A DNA stretch of 10,270 nt, from contig CAMFHW010000105.1 of assembly GCA_945952175.1 (NCBI GenBank), positions 1 to 10,270 of the forward strand. Reading direction: 5' to 3'. Origin of the DNA: an uncultured Phenylobacterium sp. (GTDB taxonomy: Bacteria; Pseudomonadota; Alphaproteobacteria; Caulobacterales; Caulobacteraceae). Positions 6,406 to 10,270 of the stretch are shown in pieces. The position numbers were made by a program, and so were the translations under genes. The notes under the pieces were generated by a model, which was given only the letters and a program-made list of their open reading frames with translations, was not told the origin of the DNA and made no database searches. Each line of letters opens with the position of its first letter. The stretch's first letter is position 1.

Positions 6406-7329
6406 ATGTCGCGACTCCCCGACTTCGAGGCCTGGGCCGTGTTCGCCAAGGTGGCCGAGACCGGCGCCTTCGCCCGCGCGGCCAGCGAGCTGGAGCTCTC
6501 CAAGGCCACGGTCTCCAAGGCCGTGGCGCGGCTGGAGGCGCGCCTGGGCTCGACCCTGTTCCACCGCACCTCGCGCAAGCTGGCCCTGACCGAGAGCGGC
6601 CGCGCGGCGCTGGACCGCGCCACGCGCATCCTGGCCGAGGGCGAGGCGGTCGAGGCCGAGGCCGCCGCCCAGTCCTCCACGCCGCGGGGTCTCGTCCGCC
6701 TCGCCGCGCCCATGTCGTTCGGCGTGCGCCACGTGGCGCCCCTGCTGCCCGAGTTCCTGGAGCGCTATCCCGACGTCACCATCGACATGAATCTGTCGGA
6801 CCAGAAGATCGACCTGGTCGGCGAGGGCTATGATCTCGGCCTGCGGATCGGGACCCTGCCGGACTCCTCCCTGCTGGCCAAGCGGCTCTGCGGGGTGCGC
6901 ATCGTGCTGGTCGGCTCGCCGGGCTATTTCCAGGCCCACGGCCGCCCGGTCCATCCGCGTGACCTCGCCTGGCACAAGGCGCTCACCTACGCCTACGCCC
7001 TGACGCCGGACACCTGGCGGTTCGTCAATCCGACCGAGGGAGAGCAGGCGGTCAGCGTCACCAGCGTGTTGAAGGTCAATAGCGCCGACGGCGTGCTGCC
7101 GGCGCTCAAGGCCGGCCTGGGCCTGGCCCTGCAGCCGGAGTTCGTGATCTGGCCGGAACTGCAGGCCGGAACCCTCGAGCCGGTGATGTGCGAATGGCGC
7201 ACCCCCGACATCGCCCTGCATCTGGTCAGCCCGCCCGGCCGCTTGCGCCCGGCCCGCGTGCGCGTGCTGCACGACTTCCTGGCCGAGCGCCTGTCGGTCG
7301 CCCCGTGGGCGCGGGAATGTCCGGAATGA
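6406..7329 (+). CDS. LysR-family transcriptional regulator
   Basis: This DNA-binding regulator is likely to control the divergent pirin-wrbA genes and itself. Its 307 residues have the usual layout. The N-terminal winged helix-turn-helix (about 5-64) includes FAKVAETGAFARAASELELSKATVSKAVARLEARLG, followed by LFHRTSRKLALTESG. A linker helix rich in Ala/Glu (66-90) leads to a two-lobed ligand-binding domain (about 93-300) with YDLGLRIGTLPDSSLLAKRL (142-161) and VNSADGVLPALKAGLGLALQPEFV (224-247). An in-frame TGA at 6400-6402 rules out any longer start. AGGA at 6394 precedes the ATG by 8 bases. The effector is unknown. In other bacteria LysR genes next to pirin or quinone reductases respond to quinones or electrophiles, which fits but is not shown here. 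Confidence 0.95.
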   Translation: MSRLPDFEAWAVFAKVAETGAFARAASELELSKATVSKAVARLEARLGSTLFHRTSRKLALTESGRAALDRATRILAEGEAVEAEAAAQSSTPRGLVRLAAPMSFGVRHVAPLLPEFLERYPDVTIDMNLSDQKIDLVGEGYDLGLRIGTLPDSSLLAKRLCGVRIVLVGSPGYFQAHGRPVHPRDLAWHKALTYAYALTPDTWRFVNPTEGEQAVSVTSVLKVNSADGVLPALKAGLGLALQPEFVIWPELQAGTLEPVMCEWRTPDIALHLVSPPGRLRPARVRVLHDFLAERLSVAPWARECPE

Positions 7330-7345
7330 TCTGAAGGCGGCGCAG

Positions 7346-7438
7346 TCTATTTCGGGGACAGGATACTAATTCGCCCCAGGCCAGCCGGTCGGTGATCAGG
7401 ATCAAGAAGCGAATTAAGTATCCTGCCCCCGAAATAGA
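7346..7438. repeat. REP/MITE-like imperfect inverted repeat
   Basis: The left arm 7346-7374 (29 nt, starting TCTATTTCGGGGACAGGAT) and the right arm 7409-7438 (30 nt, starting GCGAATTAAGTATCCTG) are inverted copies. They differ by one mismatch (position 7358) and a one-base bulge in the ATTAAG part, around a 34-nt loop. The AT-rich arms stand out from the local GC-rich DNA. It fills the space between the convergent lysR and ybjN-like genes. From memory, the core GGGGACAGGATACTTAATT resembles palindromic repeats associated with REP-associated tyrosine transposases in many bacteria, so a mobile or REP-like element is likely. It may also act as a bidirectional terminator. No transposase gene is present in the window. 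Confidence 0.75.
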
Positions 7439-7440
7439 AC

Positions 7441-8076
7441 TCAGCTGTGCGGCTGGGACAGGTAGTTCACCGGGTCGCGTGTGAACTGGTTGAAGCCGCC
7501 GAGGCAGCCCTGCCAGATCCCCATGTGCTGGCGCAATTCGTCGGCGGGAATTCGGGCGTTCAGCATCACGGCGTACATGACGCTGGGCTTGCCGTCGGGC
7601 GTCATCAGGCCCCGGCAGGCGAGCTGGGCGCGGTTGTAGTCGTTGATCTGGGCCAGGGTGACCTCCTTGCCCTTGGTGTCGAAGGTCGTGAACAGCGCCA
7701 TGCCCTGGCAGCCCTTGGCCTGGGCGTCGCAGCCGATCATCTGCACTCCGAAGGCCCCGCCCGGGGTCTCCACGCTCAGATAGACCTGGCCGTCCTTGTT
7801 GCTGACCGTCTTGGCCGTCGCGCCAAGCGCGGCGAACAGGGCGATGATGCTGTCCGAATTGCGGGCGTCGAAATTGGCGATCTTCAGCGCGCCGGGCGCG
7901 CCGGGCGCGCCGGGAGCCGCGGGTTTCGCGGCGGGGGTCTTGGCGGGCGCGGTCTTCGCCGCCGGCTTCGCGGGCGCTGGCGCTGGCGCTGGCGCTGGCG
8001 CGGGCTTGGCGGGGGCGGCGGCGAGCGCGGGCGAGGCGAGCGCCAGGGCGCAGAGGGCGGTCAGGATCGGGCGCAT
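7441..8076 (-). CDS. Secreted YbjN-domain protein with Ala/Pro/Lys-rich linker
   Basis: The protein is probably exported to the periplasm; its function is unknown. It has 211 residues. A Sec signal peptide (MRPILTALCALALASPALAA, 1-20) is followed by a low-complexity linker of PA, AK and GAP repeats (21-63), then a YbjN-like fold (about 64-203). The fold begins with LKIANFDARNSDSIIALFAALGATAKTV and ends with RDPVNYL. The domain has four cysteines (116, 123, 154, 191), enough for two disulphides in the periplasm. The frame is open to 8133, but the ATG at 8076 starts the signal peptide and has GGAGG nine bases upstream, so it is preferred. It stands alone, divergent from a gene for another small exported protein and convergent with lysR. 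The YbjN family call rests on pattern memory and is moderately sure. Confidence 0.8.
   Translation of the reverse strand: MRPILTALCALALASPALAAAPAKPAPAPAPAPAPAKPAAKTAPAKTPAAKPAAPGAPGAPGALKIANFDARNSDSIIALFAALGATAKTVSNKDGQVYLSVETPGGAFGVQMIGCDAQAKGCQGMALFTTFDTKGKEVTLAQINDYNRAQLACRGLMTPDGKPSVMYAVMLNARIPADELRQHMGIWQGCLGGFNQFTRDPVNYLSQPHS
7889..7915. repeat. Three 9-bp tandem units coding GAP repeats
   Basis: Plus-strand units GCGCCGGGC, GCGCCGGGC and GCGCCGGGA lie head to tail inside the ybjN-like gene and encode GAPGAPGAP in the linker. The nine-base unit keeps the frame, so copy number can change without disrupting the protein. Confidence 0.8.
7973..8001. repeat. GGCGCT hexamer microsatellite
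   Basis: Four exact GGCGCT units and a partial fifth run through the ybjN-like linker and encode the PAPAPAPA stretch. Identical codons at every repeat point to slippage, not to selection for the amino acids alone. Confidence 0.85.
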
Positions 8077-8152
8077 GGGTTCGGGCCTCCGGAGCAGTCG
8101 CCCCGGTTTGCCCGATTTGCCGCCGGCCTCCAAACCTATCCGGGGCGCGGTC

Positions 8153-8181
8153 GTGACAAGCCCGTCGGCGCGGTCTTATCT
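8153..8181 (+). promoter_or_regulatory. Candidate sigma70-type promoter for the TIGR02301-qmcA-nfeD run
   Basis: GTGACA (8153-8158) and TTATCT (8176-8181) are spaced by exactly 17 bp. Transcription starting seven bases after the -10 would begin at 8188, the A of the downstream ATG, giving a leaderless mRNA. This agrees with the lack of any Shine-Dalgarno sequence before that ATG. The hexamers are imperfect, so this is a prediction. Confidence 0.5.
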
Positions 8182-8187
8182 GGCCCC

Positions 8188-8589
8188 ATGCGTCCGACGC
8201 CTCTCGCGCTCACCCTTCTCGTCCTCGCCGTGCCCGCCGCCGCCCAGGATCGCGGCCCCGCCGGCCGCCAGGCCCTGGCCGACCTCGCCTATGTGCTGGG
8301 CGAGGCTCACGCCCTGCGCCAGGCCTGCCAGGGCCCCGGGGACCAGTACTGGCGCCAGCGCATGGTGCGGCTGATGTCCACCGAACAGCCCGATCCCGGC
8401 CAGGAGCGGCGGATGCGCGAGGCGTTCAATACGGGCTTCTCGATCCGCCAGGGCCAGTTCCCGGCCTGCACGCCCGCCTCACGCCGGGCCGAGGCGGCGA
8501 CCTTGGCCCGCGGCCGCGCCCTCTCCGGCCGCCTGGCCGAGGACAGCCGCACCTCGCCACCGGACGACATGGCGGACCCCCGCAACTGA
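8188..8589 (+). CDS. TIGR02301-like small exported protein
   Basis: This 133-residue protein is of unknown function and is probably periplasmic. It has a clear Sec signal, MRPTPLALTLLVLAVPAAAQ, with cleavage likely after AAAQ (residue 20). The mature part is mostly helical. RQALADLAYVLGEAHALRQACQGPGDQYWRQRMVRLM (27-63) and FNTGFSIRQGQFPACTPASR (80-99) resemble an alphaproteobacterial family I recall as TIGR02301. Cys47 and Cys94 could form a disulphide. The frame is open much further upstream, but that part is antisense to the ybjN-like gene; the start at 8188 begins the signal peptide. No ribosome site precedes it, fitting a leaderless start. It is followed 34 bp later by a qmcA-like gene on the same strand. 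Being exported and next to a membrane-scaffold pair suggests an envelope role, which is inference only. Confidence 0.8.
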   Translation: MRPTPLALTLLVLAVPAAAQDRGPAGRQALADLAYVLGEAHALRQACQGPGDQYWRQRMVRLMSTEQPDPGQERRMREAFNTGFSIRQGQFPACTPASRRAEAATLARGRALSGRLAEDSRTSPPDDMADPRN

Positions 8590-8598
8590 CGCTAAGCT

Positions 8599-8617
8599 CT
8601 CCCCAGACTTGGGGAGG
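8599..8617 (+). promoter_or_regulatory. Hairpin covering the qmcA ribosome-binding site
   Basis: CTCCCCA (8599-8605) pairs exactly with TGGGGAG (8610-8616) around the loop GACT, with one more U-G pair outside. The right arm contains the Shine-Dalgarno GGGGAGG (8611-8617) for the ATG at 8624. Folded, it would hide the ribosome site. A ribosome ending at the upstream stop (8589) could reach into the left arm and open it, which would couple translation of the two genes. Confidence 0.5.
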
Positions 8618-8623
8618 ATGGGC

Positions 8624-9598
8624 ATGCCCGCATTGGTCGCGACCGCGGTCTTCGTGATCCTGGCGCTGTTCGTGGTGTTCGGGGCGATCAAGATCGTGCC
8701 CCAGGGCCGCGAGTTCACGGTCGAGCGCTTCGGCCGCTACACCCGCACGCTGAAGCCCGGCATCAGCATCCTGACGCCCTTCGTCGAGACGATCGGGCGG
8801 CGCATCAACATGATGGAGCAGGTGCTCGACGTGCCGCGCCAGGAGGTGATCACCAAGGACAACGTGACGGTCCAGGTGGACGCCATCGTCTTCATCCAGG
8901 TGATGGACGCCGCCGCGGCCGCCTATCGGGTGACCAACCTCGACTTCGCCATCGCCCAGCTCGCCATGACCAACCTGCGCACCGTGGTGGGTTCGATGGA
9001 GCTCGACGAGGTGCTGTCCCAGCGCGACCAGATCAACACCCGCCTGCTGGACGTCATCGACCAGGCCACCAGCCCGTGGGGCGTGAAGGTGGCGCGCATC
9101 GAGATCAAGGACCTGCAGCCGCCGCCGGACATCTCCAACGCCATGGCCCGTCAGATGAAGGCCGAGCGCGAGCGCCGCGCGGTGATCACCGAGGCGGACG
9201 GCGAGAAGCAGGCGGCCATCGCACGCGCCGAGGGCGCAAAGCAGTCGGCCATCCTGCAGGCCGAGGGCCGCCGCGAGGCCGCCTTCCGCGACGCCGAGGC
9301 CCGCGAGCGGGCGGCCGGGGCCGAGGCCAAGGCGACCCAGCTGGTCTCCGACGCGATCGAGGCCGGCAGCGTCAACGCGATCAACTACTTCGTGGCCCAG
9401 AAATACGTCGAGGCCTTCGCCAAGCTGGCCGAGAGCCCGCAGCAAAAGACCGTCATCGTGCCCGCGGACATGGCGGCCCTGGTGGGCTCCATCGCCGGGG
9501 TTCAGGAACTGGTGAAATCGGCGCGCAACGAGCCCCCGCCGCCGCCGGCCCAGCCGGGTGCGCGTCGCGGCGGCGGGGTTCCGCCGGCGGGAGAATAG
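8624..9598 (+). CDS. qmcA: SPFH/Band 7 (stomatin-like) membrane protein, QmcA type
   Basis: This inner-membrane protein forms large oligomers that organise membrane domains. E. coli QmcA has been linked to the FtsH protease, and in many bacteria it works beside NfeD. It has 324 residues. There is one N-terminal membrane helix (about 4-23), then the SPFH domain from IVPQGREFTVERFGRYTRTLKPG (24-46) through VLDVPRQEVITKDNVTVQVDAIVFIQV (67-93) to IEIKDLQPP (159-167). A long charged coiled coil with repeated AEG/EAR units follows (about 178-240), then a helix at 245-272 and a Pro-rich tail (303-324). Starts at TTG 8609 and ATG 8618 are possible. ATG 8624 is preferred because GGGGAGG ends six bases before it, whereas it abuts or overlaps the others. 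The stop lies three bases before the nfeD ATG. Confidence 0.93.
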   Translation: MPALVATAVFVILALFVVFGAIKIVPQGREFTVERFGRYTRTLKPGISILTPFVETIGRRINMMEQVLDVPRQEVITKDNVTVQVDAIVFIQVMDAAAAAYRVTNLDFAIAQLAMTNLRTVVGSMELDEVLSQRDQINTRLLDVIDQATSPWGVKVARIEIKDLQPPPDISNAMARQMKAERERRAVITEADGEKQAAIARAEGAKQSAILQAEGRREAAFRDAEARERAAGAEAKATQLVSDAIEAGSVNAINYFVAQKYVEAFAKLAESPQQKTVIVPADMAALVGSIAGVQELVKSARNEPPPPPAQPGARRGGGVPPAGE

Positions 9599-9601
9599 GA
9601 C

Positions 9602-10066
9602 ATGGGTGACCTGCTCGATCTCGCCGTGGCCAATCCGTTCTGGGTCTGGGCGGGGCTGGGCGCGGCCCTGCTCGCCGCCGAGATGGCGACGGGCTCGGGC
9701 TGGCTGCTCTGGCCTGCCGCCAGCGCCGGCGTCGTGGCCGTGCTGACCCTGATCGCGCCCCTGCCCTGGCTGCAACAGACCCTGGTCTTCGCGGTCCTCA
9801 CCATCGTGACGACCTTCGTCGCGCGCCGCTACTTCACCGGCCAGTTGGCGGGCCAGGCGGGGCACGACATCAACGACAACGTCGCGCGCCTCATCGGTCA
9901 CCGCGGCAAGGCTGTGCGCGCCTTCGCCGGGCGCGACGGCCGGGTCTTCATCGACGGCAAGGAATGGGCGGCCGAACTCGACGAGGGCGACGCGCTCGCG
10001 GCCGGCGCGCCCATCGAGGTGACCGGCGTCAGCGGCTCAAGGCTGCGAGTCCGTCCGGCTCATTGA
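9602..10066 (+). CDS. NfeD-family membrane protein (short type), QmcA partner
   Basis: This short NfeD-type protein is commonly encoded beside SPFH/stomatin genes, and the two are thought to form a complex in the membrane. It has 154 residues. Membrane segments lie at about 12-30, 33-52 and 57-76, containing the family-like opening NPFWVWAGLGAALLAAEM and a Trp-rich WLLWPAASAGVVAVL. They lead to a soluble five-stranded OB-fold domain (about 93-152). That domain holds LIGHRGKAVRAFAGRDGRVFIDGKEWAAELDEGDALAAGAPIEVTGVSGSRLRV, the usual order of glycine turn, DGKEWxA and final strand. The ATG comes three bases after the qmcA stop, with GGGAGA about eight bases upstream inside the end of qmcA, so the pair is almost surely co-transcribed. 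Its last 38 bases overlap the convergent marR-like gene. Confidence 0.92.
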   Translation: MGDLLDLAVANPFWVWAGLGAALLAAEMATGSGWLLWPAASAGVVAVLTLIAPLPWLQQTLVFAVLTIVTTFVARRYFTGQLAGQAGHDINDNVARLIGHRGKAVRAFAGRDGRVFIDGKEWAAELDEGDALAAGAPIEVTGVSGSRLRVRPAH

Positions 10067-10270
10067 CCTCGGCGAGGAAGGTGCGCAGCGCTTTCAGGAA
10101 CGGAGTCACCGCCTTGAACTCGTTGTCGGTGAAACCGTCCCGCAGCGCCTCGGTCTTCGACTTCATCGCCCGCGAGACGCAGTTGGCCGCGTCGATGCCG
10201 CCCCGGGTGATCTTCACCCGCTTCTTGCGGCGGTCCGACACGTCGGCGAGGACGGTGACATAGCCCAGCT
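10029..10270 (-). CDS. MarR-family regulator, C-terminal fragment cut by the window edge
   Basis: Only the last 79 residues are visible, and the gene continues beyond the right edge. The fragment opens with LGYVTVLADVSDRRKKRVKITRGG, which fits the beta-wing of a MarR winged helix: the DRRKKR turn contacts the minor groove, and the following ITRGG leads into the dimerisation helix. The rest is helical (DAANCVSRAMKSKTEALRDGFTDNEFKAVTPFLKALRTFLAEV), as expected of the MarR dimer interface. An internal GTG at 10241 is not a credible start because it would cut the wing. The stop codon lies inside nfeD, giving a 38-bp tail-to-tail overlap. The target is unknown; it probably controls genes outside this window. 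Confidence 0.8.
   Translation of the reverse strand, partial: LGYVTVLADVSDRRKKRVKITRGGIDAANCVSRAMKSKTEALRDGFTDNEFKAVTPFLKALRTFLAEVNEPDGLAALSR

Noticed and set aside
6282..6713. N-terminal extension of pirin
   Set aside because: It would overlap lysR and its operator, is Arg/Ser/Ala-rich without family similarity, and the ATG at 6281 has AAGGAGG and the normal pirin N-terminus.
7447..8187. N-terminal extension of the TIGR02301-like protein
   Set aside because: It is antisense to the ybjN-like gene; the signal peptide begins at 8188.
8426..9901. A 491-codon minus-strand open frame opposite qmcA-nfeD
   Set aside because: It is an antisense shadow: low-complexity His/Arg/Gly/Leu composition, no motifs, and the plus strand carries recognisable families.
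10029..10270. The MarR-type fragment as regulator of the efflux operon
   Set aside because: It lies over 5 kb away, behind several unrelated operons, and points out of the window; nothing links the two.
1..10270. CRISPR arrays, tRNA or rRNA genes, toxin-antitoxin pairs, phage or transposase genes
   Set aside because: I looked for spaced direct repeats, cloverleaf-like folds and known protein signatures on both strands and saw none apart from the REP-like palindrome.

Overview
The window looks like chromosomal DNA from a high-GC alphaproteobacterium, probably in the Caulobacterales (Caulobacter/Phenylobacterium-like). This is an inference from the very high GC in third positions, the NodT-type outer-membrane lipoprotein, the TIGR02301-like protein (an alphaproteobacterial family) and general protein character. 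No phylogenetic search was possible. The genes are mostly ordinary housekeeping or accessory genes. I found no CRISPR, tRNA, rRNA, prophage or obvious new defence system.

The left end is not biological. Bases 1-57 match the Illumina Nextera P7/i7 adapter, ending in the transposon mosaic end. Real genome therefore starts at about base 58, inside a truncated minus-strand YeiB/DUF418-type membrane protein gene (58-402). An intergenic stretch with two dyads (403-564) follows.

Next is a minus-strand tripartite drug-efflux operon, transcribed from about 4675 down to 565. It encodes an EmrB-like MFS pump, an EmrA-like membrane-fusion protein and a NodT-family outer-membrane factor. Both gene junctions are 4-base ATGA overlaps. 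Together the three proteins would form one channel from inner membrane to outside.

The 239-bp gap at 4676-4914 holds two GC-rich hairpins. Beyond it is a redox module. Pirin (5583-6281) and WrbA quinone reductase (4915-5514) lie in tandem on the minus strand, and a LysR-type regulator (6406-7329) is divergent from pirin. An 8+8 bp palindrome between pirin and lysR is a good candidate operator.

A 93-bp imperfect inverted repeat (7346-7438), REP/MITE-like, lies between the convergent lysR and a secreted YbjN-domain protein gene (7441-8076). Divergent from ybjN is a plus-strand run of a TIGR02301-like exported protein (8188-8589), a QmcA-type SPFH/Band 7 membrane protein (8624-9598) and its usual partner NfeD (9602-10066). 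Its promoter is placed so that the first mRNA would be leaderless, and a hairpin covers the qmcA ribosome-binding site. A MarR-type regulator fragment on the minus strand (10029 to the window edge) overlaps the nfeD 3' end by 38 bp.
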